Shown: in pieces, positions 10,552 through 21,222 of the stretch
Layout of the letters: every line of letters begins with the position of its first letter
How positions within the stretch are numbered: position 1 is the stretch's first letter
Assembly: GCF_004337985.1 (NCBI RefSeq)
Contig: NW_021940921.1
Location: forward strand, 885,758-949,757
DNA: 64,000 bases
Direction of reading: 5' to 3'
Origin: Pyricularia pennisetigena
Taxonomy: Eukaryota > Ascomycota > Sordariomycetes > Magnaporthales > Pyriculariaceae
Translations under genes and position numbers: made by a program
The notes under the pieces: model-generated
Database searches by the model: none
Told to the model about the DNA's origin: nothing
The model's input: only the letters and a program-made list of their open reading frames with translations

Positions 10552-12066
10552 CTACACGTGCAAAACCGCAACACCGCCTCTCGGCATGTCTTCAAGTTCA
10601 TAATCGTACGCGCCAGCGCCGCGGCCTTCGAGGGTATCGGTGCTGCCCAGCCGCGCGACAGGGGCGTTTGGCGATATCGGAGACAGCTGCGTGGGCTGTC
10701 TCCACGGTTGGGAGTTCCTCCACTGGAGGTCTTGCGACTGGGCGCCCGCCGAGGATCCCTGCGACGACTTGGTCTGTCTCGAAGATGGCGCCGAGCTTCC
10801 GCTCATCAAGTTTAGGTAGGGTCTGAGTGGCGGTAGGCAGGCAACTATGAGAAAGACGTAATTGTCGATTGCGTAGTACAGATCTGGTAGTAGAAGAAGA
10901 AGATGAAGTAAGGGGGTGGGGGGGCATCGTGTTAATAGCTGGAACAAAGGCCTTGAAGAAAATGTCGCGATGGGTGGTCGCTGCTAACCTAGATTGGTAA
11001 TGCGCAAGTTGCCAGAGTCGGGTCGAAACCAGACGAAGCGCATCAAGCTGCTGACCACAAGGTCGATTCCGCCGAGGCCGAATGTAACGTATAGTCCCGC
11101 TTTGTCCGGTCTTTTCATTTGCATACCACGTATTATTAAGAATGGAAGAGCATATACTGTGTTATTCTAAATCAGTTTCCGGACCAAATTGTTCGGGGTT
11201 CCAAACGCAACCTACTCATAATGGATGATCCAATGTGAATCCCCCACATCGCGTCGGAAACTTGGATTTGGATGGGGCAAGAATCGGCTTGTTCGAGTGA
11301 CCTAGAATCAAGGTTAGTGCTTCATCAAGTGCAAATGGATACCTAGGTTTATAGACCAGGTAGTCTATAGAGGTGGATTACCAGTTCCGCTCTATCGGTA
11401 GGCAGACAAAAAAGAGAGTCAAGATGGTAGCCACACAGGCACCGACAGTGCATCCTATCGTACCGTATAGTGCATATCTTATGCCCTTCATGTGCCGAGG
11501 GAATAGTTGTAGGTATACGGTGAGAATGGCGAATTTACACAAGTAATAACTGGTGTAGAAAACAATGGTGATACCGAAAATATACTAGTAACGCTTATAT
11601 ATTAATATGCAACGCAGAAACAGTGCAACCATTGATTGATTTGTGGGGGCCCAAGGCTGCCCCACCTAGTTTCTGAGGTTGTTCAAAATTCGACCGCGTA
11701 CCTTGAGTATAAAGACAAGAATTTCCGGATTGCTGGTCTCGTAATTGGCAAAACTGGCCAGAGTGTCGTCGGGCACGTTGGCATGCAACATGACAATATC
11801 TGCAGTAGATGCGATAAAAGCACACAACCATGCCGAAAAGACCAAGTAGTCTGTTGCCTCGAGCGATTTCCGTTGGATGGCGAGCTTGAGATAGAATCGT
11901 GCACCGATGAGCACTAGCACCAGAAAGGCAAGCAGCATCTGGACGGACTAACAAGAAAGAAATGTTAGAAAAAAAAGTGCAGTTGATACGCTGGGATAAG
12001 ATCGAGCGCTGCATGAGATGGGGGTCGGCCACTCACAACAGATGCGGAAAACGTTATATCGTGCAT
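10552..12066 (-). CDS. SAT4-family (fungal rhodopsin-fold domain) integral membrane protein, six exons
   Basis: Exons from 5' to 3': 12037-12066, 11702-11947, 11382-11584, 11216-11301, 10989-11156 and 10552-10883. All junctions are GT..AG and the phases agree, giving 354 residues. The start MHDITFSASV is followed by seven hydrophobic segments with family signatures: GARFYLKL and DYLVFSAWLCA, then YLCKFAILTVYLQLFP, FVCLPIERNW, YALPFLIIRGM and the LGGIDLVVSSLMRF helix. A hydrophilic Ser/Gln-rich tail of about 90 residues follows. Members sit in fungal plasma or internal membranes; some act in signalling, but ligands are unknown. The acceptor for exon 5 must be the AG at 11157-11158; the AG ten bases earlier gives an immediate stop. 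The gene is tail-to-tail with the deuterolysin-like gene, 298 bases apart. Confidence 0.85.
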
Positions 12067-14080
12067 GTCGCGAGACGAGTGCGCCGTGAACAGTTCGACA
12101 TGCTAAGCAGCTCTGGTCGGTAGCGGTGTTTCCAAGACCCACCAGGAAACTCGGTATCGAACGAATGCGGTTGTCCTACACGTTGCGGTATTGTCGAAAG
12201 CCAAAGGTTGACATGCCGAATTTCGTTTATCCAAACAGCTGGAAGGGCCGATTTGTACTTGGCGTTTCTACCAGCTACCGGTTTCTCGGACACGGGTTTC
12301 TCGGAAAAGATACCCCGCGCCCCTTAATGAGCTAAAGTAAACCAGCCAGCTATGGTTTTAACCTCGGCGCGGTCGTTGCCGGCTCGCTAGGTCATGGCGC
12401 CACTTGGAGTTTGCTGGACACCCTAACTGCCAATCCGCGGGGTTCTAATCGTCGGTGGCTGGCCATTGTCCTTTTCCAGTCAAGCTTAGATTTTAAGAAA
12501 TGTGCAATCAAATCTTTGCTGCAAGGGCCCCAAAACATGGGGATAACGGCCGCCGCTAGCGACATGGCGGCGGCTTGTTAGGACGCTGCAACCCATGGCT
12601 TGGCAAGGGGTTGTCGACAGTAGTTTGTTGTCATACACGTGGGTTGCTTAAGTAAATTCTCCCTCTTATCTTTGTACCTAAACTCATATGGTCAGAACTG
12701 AGCGAGTGGCAAGTATCGACTAGATCTATGGCCTGATCATTAACGCCCATCTTTGCATCTTGGACTCAAGTTTCCATCGTGAAAACGAGAATTTTCAAGT
12801 ATTTACAAAGCATAGGCCAAATTCCAGCCTTCTCCTACTCTTGGCCATATGTTATTTTTTTCTCATCCTGCTTTCGGGCGTCCCACATTGGAATTGTTGC
12901 ATGTACTTTTCAACTGTCGCAAACGTTAATCGTTGACCTCCTTTTCCTCCGTAATCAATCTCAAGTTCTAGCAGTGGCGTTCCAGAAGTGGACATGCCCC
13001 GGAGATGGAAACCGTAGAATTGTGGTTTGATTTTTTACATCAATTGAATTGATAATTCGATAAAGGCCAAAGTTTGTATGTATACAGAACCAAATATTGG
13101 CAATTTAATGGTATAGGTCTTGTATTGATATGTCATTTAAATTGCACGTTCAGGTTTTGAACAGATTCCTATTTTTATTGTCTAAAATTCGAATAACAAT
13201 GTTGTGAAAATTCTGTAATTTGCATTGCATTTTGTAGATCGGTCGAAAGTATGTATATTACCGCTTTGTCCGACTGGTTACAGGTCCCCTATAGTAATAT
13301 ATTAGATCTCAAGTGCGATAGATTCGAACTGTTAGCAAATGGAGCTCCTAAATATAGAATAAAAAAAGCGAAAAAGTCTATTATATAAAAACAACACGAA
13401 ATTTTAATAGGGTCATTTTTCGAAGCCTAAAGCAGAATCGTTCATGCTCAATACGTATTTTAGTTTTCTTTACTAGGAAATTTTAAAAACAAATATTGAG
13501 TTGTAAAGAATTTGGTATTTCGCTTGGAGAAAAACCTTCCTACAGGTTATTTTTGGTATGATCTTCAAGGCTTTTTTTATTTATATGTAAAATGTATTTT
13601 ATATTTGGATATTTCGTTTGCTACAAAATTGTATGTATTTTTTCGGTCCAATTTTAGAGGTTAATATTTCATCAACTTGAATAAGCAGCAAGTCAAACAA
13701 AGTTGCAATATATATTTAACGCTTTTATCAAAGGCATTTCAACAAAACTTAACACGATATTTACACAAGTCTTGAAAAATTAAAAATAAAAACTTGCTTG
13801 AAGGCTTAGTATAGTTTTGAAAAAACGTTATTATAAATTAGAACTTACACTACTCCATAGTTAATCTTTTGTTTTACATACCTACAGAGCAAAAGCATCA
13901 TATTGGTCCTTCCCATGATTCTTTTCGAGAAGAGGAAAACAAAAAAAAAGGAAAACAGTCTTCTATCTTACCTGCTTTTAGCACACCTGCAACAAGTTAA
14001 ACACCAAGGCAGCTAAGTAATCATTGAAAAAAAGAGATTTGTGTACATATTGTAAAACTTCAGTTACAACGTAAATATTG

Positions 14081-14148
<68 letters not shown>

Positions 14149-14149
14149 T
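12067..14149. other. Intergenic; AT-rich degenerate block from about 12.7 kb
   Basis: The first 500 bases are of average composition and probably hold the SAT4-gene promoter. From about 13020 the sequence becomes strongly AT-rich with no long frame on either strand, as expected for old repeats mutated by C-to-T processes or for an AT-rich compartment. No transposase or reverse transcriptase fragment could be recognised. Confidence 0.55.
14083..14141. repeat. (TA)n microsatellite
   Basis: An uninterrupted alternating AT tract of about 59 bases, directly left of the inverted-repeat element at 14150. Confidence 0.95.
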
Positions 14150-14268
14150 GCATTCCAAAACCCACCCGTGGGGGCCGAAAGGCCTATTAAATGGCCCGCG
14201 GGCCATGGGCTTTTGGTAAATCTTGGCCCATTGGCCCCCGTGGGCCCCCGCGACGGGTTTTGGAATGC
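14150..14268. repeat. 119-bp inverted-repeat element (MITE-like, GC-rich)
   Basis: The ends are perfect 14-bp inverted repeats: GCATTCCAAAACCC at 14150-14163 and its reverse complement at 14255-14268. Imperfect pairing continues inward through GTGGGGGCC-type blocks. The interior is GC-rich with several GGCCC palindromes, in sharp contrast to the AT-rich surroundings. It could be a small non-autonomous DNA element or a hairpin-forming remnant. No clear target-site duplication is visible. Confidence 0.6.
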
Positions 14269-14946
14269 CTGAAATCAATGATACCTCTCGCTTAGCTCGA
14301 GGTATGGGGCACAAACAGCCTGAGCCCGGTTGATATCTTGCATAATACTATCTTGAGTATTGCAGGGGACGAAGCATACATTCCGAGAAGTGGTGCCGGC
14401 GCACAACGTTAACATAGCCACTTTAGTATGTATTGAATACTAAACGAACTGTAAACAGCTCAAAGTTTACAACTCACGTTGAGAATGAAATTAAAAAACC
14501 AGGATGTACAGCAATATTAGAACGTGGATGTTCTAGAGGTTGCAGAATACTACTTGGCCCTAAATTTGCACATTAATTTGCGTAAACCTTTTTTCATGTC
14601 TTTGGAGAGACTCCTGTTTTATTTTTCACAGGGACCCTGGCTCTTACTGCTTGATCATGGTTATTAAAGCCGACCGGTGGAAAGCTAATTTTGGATATTA
14701 ATTAAGTTAATTGTCTCTTTTCCTAATTTCTTACATTGCAATACGGACAAATTTTCGCGAATCGCGTTGCACCCTTGCAGAAAAAGGGAAATAAACAAAC
14801 CATGCGTTGAACAATCAAAGATCTTTCAATTTATTTAAACTGTCGAACTCCACACCTCCCACTGTGCACATTCTTTTCACCATTGTACAGTGCGGATGCT
14901 CGCTATTTTATATCCAGAACTGGGGCCTGCAGTAAACCTTTCAAAT
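14269..14946. other. AT-rich intergenic, promoter of phytase-like gene
   Basis: No gene is seen. The last 150-200 bases before 14947 should contain the promoter and 5' UTR of the phosphatase gene, with pyrimidine-rich sequence at about 14850-14880. Confidence 0.4.
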
Positions 14947-16326
14947 ATGTTTTTCACCTCGTCGATTCTCTTTGGCCTGATTAGGCTTGCAATTGCTGCA
15001 AACGATGATCTTAATTTTGCCAATTACGATACACCAGACCGCGGATTCCTATACCAGCCTCAAATAACGCATAACTGGGGCCACCTGTCACCATTTTATT
15101 CTGTCCCGTCAGATATCAACCCCTCAAGTGATTTGCCCGGCTGCACGGTCACGTTTGCACAATCTCTCTCTCGACATGGCGCTCGATATCCGAGGCTTGA
15201 CCAAGAGTACGGTGCTATGATTGACCGAATCCAATCGTCTGTGGTCGAATACGGCCGAGGATACGAATTTCTTCGAGATTACAAACATAATGTCCTCAAA
15301 GGAAATCTAAATTCCCTTGGTCACCACGAATCGATAAACGCCGGGAAGCATTTCTACCGACGATATCACAACTTGGCTAGGAACAACGACCCTTTTATTC
15401 GATACGATGCATCTGAACGAGTAGTTGAAAGCGGTGTAGGATGGGCCCAGGGTTTCCATTTAGCTGCTCTGGCCGATAAAACTCGAGTTGTTCCGGACAG
15501 TTTCCCTTATAAAACGCTTAAAATGCCCTCCGGGAAAGGGTTGAATAACACTTTGGGTCGCAAAGAATGCCCCAAGGATATTTATTCAAAATCTAAAACG
15601 ACTGTGGATAAATTCCAAGCAAAGTTTCTAACGGGGATTGCAGACCGATTGAATAGAAATTTACCAGGGGCAAACCTATCAGTCAAAGACGCTTTTGACC
15701 TTATGGATTTGTGTACTATGGAAACCGCGGCCACAGTTTTAAAAACGGGGGTTTTATCGCCTGTTTGCGGTCTTTTCGAAGAAAAAGATTGGAAGGTGTT
15801 TAATCAGTATCACAACGCGGTGAAATGGCATACTTGCTCGTATGGCAACCCTTTCGGGCCGACATTGGGGGTAGGATGGGTAAACGAGCTTATTGCAAGG
15901 TTGCTACAAAAACCGGTGGTGGATCACACTAGCACCAACCGCACGCTTACTTCCAACCCGGCGACTTTCCCGTTGAAAAACAAGCTTTACGCCGACTTCA
16001 CCCACGCGACCAGCTTTTTAACGATCTATTCCGCGCTGGGATTGTTGGGTTCTACACCTACCCCTGTCCCTACAAACAGAGTCGTGAGCGCAGAAAGGCT
16101 TGCTGAATTTTCCGTCAACCAGGTGTCGCCTTTCGCGGCCAGGATGTACGTCGAAAAAATGACTTGCTCGGGCCAGCGGGAGGAACTGGTTAGGATTTTG
16201 GTCAACCACCGGGTGATGCGTCTGCCTAACTGCGGCGCAGATGCGGAAGGACGGTGCAAGCTCAGCGCGTTTGTCGAAAGTTTAAGTTTTGCTAGGTCTG
16301 GTGGACATTGGGACAAATGTTATTAG
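14947..16326 (+). CDS. Histidine acid phosphatase, phytase-like, with HD-to-HA change
   Basis: I start at 14947 (MFFTSSILFGLIRLAIA, a good signal peptide) rather than at 14890, giving 459 residues, the usual size of fungal phytases, in one exon. Family landmarks in order: HNWGHLSPF; the phosphate-binding motif LSRHGARYP with catalytic His near residue 77; GFHLAALADK; DLMDLCTMETAA; GWVNELIARLL; the ADFTHAT block; MYVEKMTCSG; FARSGGHWDKCY at the C-terminus. Cysteine spacing fits the family. In active enzymes the block near residue 353 reads DFSHDN, where Asp is the proton donor. Here it reads DFTHAT (His at 16003-16005, Ala at 16006-16008), so the general acid is missing. By family it would be a secreted phosphomonoesterase, but activity may be low or altered. 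Confidence 0.85.
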   Translation: MFFTSSILFGLIRLAIAANDDLNFANYDTPDRGFLYQPQITHNWGHLSPFYSVPSDINPSSDLPGCTVTFAQSLSRHGARYPRLDQEYGAMIDRIQSSVVEYGRGYEFLRDYKHNVLKGNLNSLGHHESINAGKHFYRRYHNLARNNDPFIRYDASERVVESGVGWAQGFHLAALADKTRVVPDSFPYKTLKMPSGKGLNNTLGRKECPKDIYSKSKTTVDKFQAKFLTGIADRLNRNLPGANLSVKDAFDLMDLCTMETAATVLKTGVLSPVCGLFEEKDWKVFNQYHNAVKWHTCSYGNPFGPTLGVGWVNELIARLLQKPVVDHTSTNRTLTSNPATFPLKNKLYADFTHATSFLTIYSALGLLGSTPTPVPTNRVVSAERLAEFSVNQVSPFAARMYVEKMTCSGQREELVRILVNHRVMRLPNCGADAEGRCKLSAFVESLSFARSGGHWDKCY

Positions 16327-17335
16327 AGATCAAAGACGGGCCGCACTCATCGGTCGGTCAACACTCGACAGGGTTACGTGAACTGCACGACCTCATCCAA
16401 GATGCACTGTTGGAATAATAGTGAACAGCAACAGCATCCAGGAACTAGAGGGTGGAAATGGTTGTTGTAAACCAGCTTTTGAGTTTTAGTAATTATTTAC
16501 CTTGGCAAATTTATTTACACTATAAACAGTCATCATAGCGTAATGCTGCGAATAAAGAGCGAAATGGCATAAACCGCTAAATTTAAGTTTCAACGATCAT
16601 GTTTTATTTTTCCAAAATTATGCTGCTTTGGAACGTAAAAAGCATCCTGCAGATCATCTCGCGGAGGAAGTGTAGGTACGAAAATGTCTAGACGAAGTTC
16701 AGGTTTTATTTCCATGCAGCCGTTTTTGGGCGATTTGAAATGGTACCCATAGAACTTCAAACGAGGGCTAGCGAAGCAGGCAAGTAAAGCCATTTTCGTC
16801 TTATATACGGCCAAAGAGGTATTTGAAGAAAATATAGTGAGAGTTTGGTGGGTGCAGAAAGTATACGTACTTTCATTCATTTCCCATTTTCAAATCAACT
16901 TATGCTGCCCACCCACATGATAAAATTTTTTTTTTTTCTCTCACGGGGTCTCGACCAAATGTTGATCATAGCATCCCTGTCATGTGCGCGATCGCAGACT
17001 AACCTTCTGGCGAATTTTGACTGGATCAATCGTGGTACAAATGCAAGGACTCAACCCTGCCCGTGGACCAATAATACGCCCGACCGAGCCCAGGATTCTG
17101 GCGGTTGGTTGCCCCTGGGCCTGTCGCCAAACAAGTAAAAACATGCCACTTGAACACTGCCCCTCACAGCTGCAGAACCTAGTATGGAATGCACGTTTGA
17201 TTTTGCATAGCTACTTATTTCTTCATGTTCGAGAGCTCCAAACTATTTGGGCATTGTTAAGCCCAAGTGCCATGTTTTGGTCTACATGCCGCCGACATAA
17301 ATCGTCGCGGAGTCATCTCCTCAAATCAAACCATT
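16327..17335. other. Intergenic, no gene seen
   Basis: This 1-kb interval between convergent genes contains only short unrelated frames and a poly-T run near 16926-16938. Confidence 0.45.
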
Positions 17336-18130
17336 TTAGTCGACCCTCTCGAACTTGACCGTGAAGAAGCCTTGCGGGGCAGTTCTGTATTCGTAAGTCC
17401 TCCACTCGTGATCATTGTCGTAGCCAGCGCGGCCAACACCGTACCCGGGGAGCCAGATGCCTCCGTAGTCCGTCGCCGAAGAGAGCTGCGAGTAGATTTT
17501 GTAGTGCTTCTGTCCCGTGTTGTCAGTTCCGGCCGACTCGAACATCCACTGCGACGAGAGCTGGTTTTTGCCAAGGGTGACGTCATCGCTGCCGGACTTC
17601 ATCCCGAGCAGCCAGTCGGAGCCACGCCAGTCGGAGCCGCCAGGGTAGCGGATGCCAAAGACGTTTGCATTGGGCTTGTTCCCGCTCAGCATGTGGTTGT
17701 CGAACTTGAGGTGCAACCCGTCGTTCCATTTGGAGTTGAAGACGACCCTCTTCTTGTTGCCGTTCTCGTAGTCGACCATGCGCTTGGCTGAGTCGGGGAC
17801 GTTGCCTTCTCTAAAGTTGTATCTCGTGTCCCACAGAATTGGGCGGTTCTTTGTGTCTCGTAGGTCCGAGAACCGCACAAAGTTATAGGAGGCTGCGGGG
17901 GCTACAACGACATTGCCGTTCTCATCCAATTGCTTGATTTTGACCTTGTCACTGTTGACGTCGAATGGCTGGCGGATGTGCTCCATCATCTGGGCGTCGA
18001 ATTCGGGCGAGATGTTTGGCCAGGGAGATCCCTCCTCGGTGTGGACCTGGAGTTCCACGTCTTTGGCGACGTTGCCGTTTCCGTTACCGTTGGCAACATC
18101 GCTGACATCAGTGTTGGTGGCTGAAGACAT
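17336..18130 (-). CDS. Unknown cytosolic beta-rich protein
   Basis: A single-exon frame of 264 residues starting at ATG 18130. I do not recognise a family. The first 35 residues are Asn/Gly/Val-rich and probably disordered. The rest is rich in Trp, Tyr, Gly and Asp with many short beta-like segments (LHLKFDNHMLSGN, GSDWRGSDWLLGMKSGSD, HYKIYSQLSS, YGGIWLPGYGVGRAGYD) and ends FFTVKFERVD. That pattern suggests a lectin-like or jelly-roll fold, which is inference only. There is no signal peptide or membrane segment. The frame is intact with GC-rich third positions, so it is very likely a real gene. Confidence 0.7.
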   Translation of the reverse strand: MSSATNTDVSDVANGNGNGNVAKDVELQVHTEEGSPWPNISPEFDAQMMEHIRQPFDVNSDKVKIKQLDENGNVVVAPAASYNFVRFSDLRDTKNRPILWDTRYNFREGNVPDSAKRMVDYENGNKKRVVFNSKWNDGLHLKFDNHMLSGNKPNANVFGIRYPGGSDWRGSDWLLGMKSGSDDVTLGKNQLSSQWMFESAGTDNTGQKHYKIYSQLSSATDYGGIWLPGYGVGRAGYDNDHEWRTYEYRTAPQGFFTVKFERVD

Positions 18131-19400
18131 GGCGTTCAGTTGAAGAATTGGGGTTTGGAGATGGTGTCTGGAGATTGTCTTGTAATGTGGTGGCTTGTGG
18201 ATTCATTTGACTCTTGGACGAAAAGAACGCAAGCACACATACATTTATAGTCTTTTTCTTTGCCATGAGCAGTCCAATGGTCTTTGGCTTCTCGCTGGAC
18301 TCTCCAGCTGAAGCTGCATCTTTGGACTTTGCGCATTGAACAGAGCCTGTTCAACAGTTCGTATGTTGCATGCATATGGCGCTCAACAAATCCATAATTG
18401 AAGCTGCTGCTGAGAGGGCGGTCAACCTGCAGTTGTCGCCGGCCGCTCTCGACTCGGACCGACGCGACCGTGGCGCACCTGCATGTCATATGCTAGATGG
18501 CGGAGAGTGTTACATTGACATGCAGGGTGTTCGCCATTCGGGGTAAAGACCCTGATGTTGGGCACCCCCAAACTCTGGCAACCCAATGAAGCCTTTACTT
18601 CTCGACGAGAACAGGTGACCTTTTGGGCAAATTGGTGAAACAACACGACAGTGTATTCGCACTATTGGTCTTTGGTTTGACTGAGGTACTCAATAGAAGG
18701 AGAGGCGTTATACAAGGGCGAGGGTGCTTTTGTAGAGCTCTCCAGCCTCTCCTAGCATTTGAACCTCGGAATTTTACAACATACATGCAGATGATGAGTT
18801 GTACTCTAGAGCTGGTAGTTTCTTTCTTTGTCCAGCACAGGCATTGGTGGTTTTCTGTGCACAGATATGCACCCTTGCTTATCCCACTCAGCACTGCAAT
18901 GACTGCATAACCAAGATGCAGACCCTTTCCCAACCAAAAGCATTTGATGACTGTTTCTGCACATGTCCATAATGGCTGGATGACGGTGCATATTACAAAT
19001 TAACCAGTTGATATTTGCAAAGATGCCGCCATATCGTGGTTCTTGCGTATACTAAGCCAAGGATTCTGCCGCCTTGCGGCCTTTCTTTCCTTGATGTCCT
19101 CGGTCGGAGTAGGACGTCCATTCGGTGGCGTCCCTCTGGAGCCCTGAATATCGGCTCTTCGTACTGTGGCGTCATACAACGACTGCCCCTGCTCTAGTCT
19201 TGGATAGAGGCAAGCCAAACCTGGACGCCCGGGACCATTTGACAACTACAGCTAGCTAAGCAACTTGTCTAGACTAATATGGCTTACAGAAGAGGAAAGC
19301 GATTAAGGTTTACGAAGTTGGCAATTGTCCTCCGCGCTCGACTCCTGCCGATCGGATTGCTCCTAGTCTTCCCTTTACTGGCTAATGGCGAGACACATTT
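18131..19400. other. Intergenic, no gene seen
   Basis: No supported gene. The part next to 18131 should be the promoter of the unknown protein. Short frames show no family resemblance. Confidence 0.4.
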
Positions 19401-20160
19401 GAGCAGGTATGTCTGTAGATTGATCCATTGTTAGTTTCAGGGCTCATCCCTGAAGCCCAGAGCTCCACAATTGATCTATTTCGTTCGCTTCGCTCCATTT
19501 CGTATCTTAATTACGGTTTTGCAATATATTTGTGGCTCTATCCAAAAAAACGTTTTGGTTTAGGTTTAAGGACAGTTTGTCAATTTTCGCCGTTTTTAAC
19601 GGTATTTTAGGTATTTTGGCGACAACTATTTCCTGATTATTCCATTACCACGCAAAATATTCAAAAAAGAAAATATCGTTAAAAATAGGAATTGGTAAAT
19701 TCTTTTTATAAATTTAAAGCTTTCTGCACACGGTACCCCAGTTAAAAACTGGATATAGCCCGCTTTTTATCCGTTTATAGCGGTGTCCCATTATTAGTTT
19801 ATGACTGTTATAAATATCTATTTCCTATTTTATTGAAAACAATTAGAATCCATTACAAATTATGTATACAAAATCGTATAAGCCAAAGGAATTTTTACAT
19901 ATCAATTTATTAATTTTACAATCCCTATGAAATATATTATGTAATACGTTATATATCCACTTTAAACACCATTCATACCTATTTCCCATTCTATTGGTAA
20001 CAATTATGGTCCGTCAAAATTTATGTATAAAGGATCGTATAAACGAAAAGAATCTTTATATATAAATCTTGTTATGAATAACGTTAAACCATTAATTTCA
20101 AAATCCGTATAAGGTATATATTATACAATTCGTTATATATCCACCCAATTCAAATCTATT
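19400..20160. repeat. AT-rich block with a decayed tandem repeat of about 161-180 bp
   Basis: Two adjacent units begin CTATTTCC at about 19818 and 19979. They share the order: TATTG then AACAATTA, TTATGTATA, ATCGTATAA, a long AT stretch, then CGTTATATATCCAC. Differences are largely C/T and A/G, consistent with repeat-induced point mutation. The whole interval lacks long frames. Confidence 0.55.
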
Positions 20161-20187
20161 ATTCCCGCAAATGTTTATAAATTTGTA

Positions 20188-20190
<3 letters not shown>

Positions 20191-20226
<36 letters not shown>
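20191..20226. repeat. (TA)n microsatellite
   Basis: An alternating TA tract with a single interruption near 20219, at the edge of the AT-rich block. Confidence 0.9.
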
Positions 20227-20659
20227 ACGTCGGGTACCCCCTGATGGCAACCCCCCTGTTGGCCACACCTAAAAATCTAACAACGAAATACGTACTTTTA
20301 TAAACTAATTGAAATATAAAACTATCAACGCACAAAAATACAGTCGTTTTCAGGCTGTTCCGGTTTATTAACCTTTTTTTCATCAGCTTAAAGTTCCAGA
20401 TTTTTTATATTATTTTCCTACAATCCAATAATATTTTATTTATTAACTAAAAACTCGTTTGGATCCGGAAATACCCTTTTTTTCGCCGGCCGTATTACTT
20501 CCAATTGTGCTTGCAATAAGCTGATTTTTTACTGCGCGTTAAACAACAATATATTTTTAATTTCGAAACTTTTTTGGACTATTGCAAATCAAAAACGTAC
20601 AATAGCGTTGGTTTTATTGTGAGCCTAACGGCCTTTTGTGCTTATACATGCACAGAAAA

Positions 20660-20755
20660 TCTGCGACCACAACGGGATTCGAACTCACGCATTTCAACAA
20701 CGTATATATGATATAGATTATGGTACATGCATTATGCCACTAAGCTAGACTATAT
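20660..20755 (-). repeat. tRNA-like relic with pol III A and B boxes
   Basis: Read on the minus strand, TAGCTTAGTGG (20737-20747) matches the tRNA A box and GAGTTCGAATCCC (20674-20686) matches the B box, at tRNA-like spacing with an insert. The acceptor ends do not pair (5' TATAGTC against 3' TGTGGTC) and the T stem has mismatches, so this is a tRNA pseudogene or the head of a SINE, not a working tRNA. Confidence 0.5.
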
Positions 20756-20859
20756 ATAACGTATTTGTTTTTTGTTGTAACTATGAACAAAGACGTGATA
20801 TATAAAGCTTTGTGTGTATAAACGCGTATACGTTTTACTTATTATTTATTTATTTATTT

Positions 20860-20944
20860 GATGCAGGGCGACTAATCAAATTAGCCTGTGCTAGCCGTTA
20901 TAAGATGATGCGGGGTAGCTAATATAATTAGCCCTGCGCTAGCC
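20860..20944. repeat. Two tandem imperfect palindromes, 47-bp period
   Basis: Copies at 20860-20896 and 20907-20944 both run GATGC, GGG, CTAAT, then ATTAGCC and end GCTAGCC. Each can form a short hairpin (CTAAT against ATTAG). They follow an ATTT microsatellite at about 20840-20859. Confidence 0.55.
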
Positions 20945-21222
20945 ATATTCACGCTAAAATCCTATTATATTATTTAGCTGGTATTAAATCTCTAATTATT
21001 TGTTACGGAAATATAGTATCAAAAGTAAAATTACCACCCAATCACTTACTGAGGGGTTTTAACAGTTTTAAATTATTGGGATTTAATAACAACCATTAAA
21101 CAATCCACCGTTCATCCTTGAATCGAACCCGCGGGGTGTTCCGACCTTGATAAGCAACATTCATTCGTTATTGCATAAACCGACATCCAACCGCGTTCAA
21201 GACAGTAGGCCCTGCTAGGGCT

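Noticed and set aside
11157..11216. Apparent frame break between exons 4 and 5 of the SAT4-family gene
   Set aside because: The first AG gives an immediate stop, but the next AG ten bases downstream restores the frame with canonical signals, so the gene is intact.
21110..21200. Possible second tRNA on the minus strand with a good B box
   Set aside because: No convincing A box and no acceptor pairing; mentioned only with the relic at 20660.
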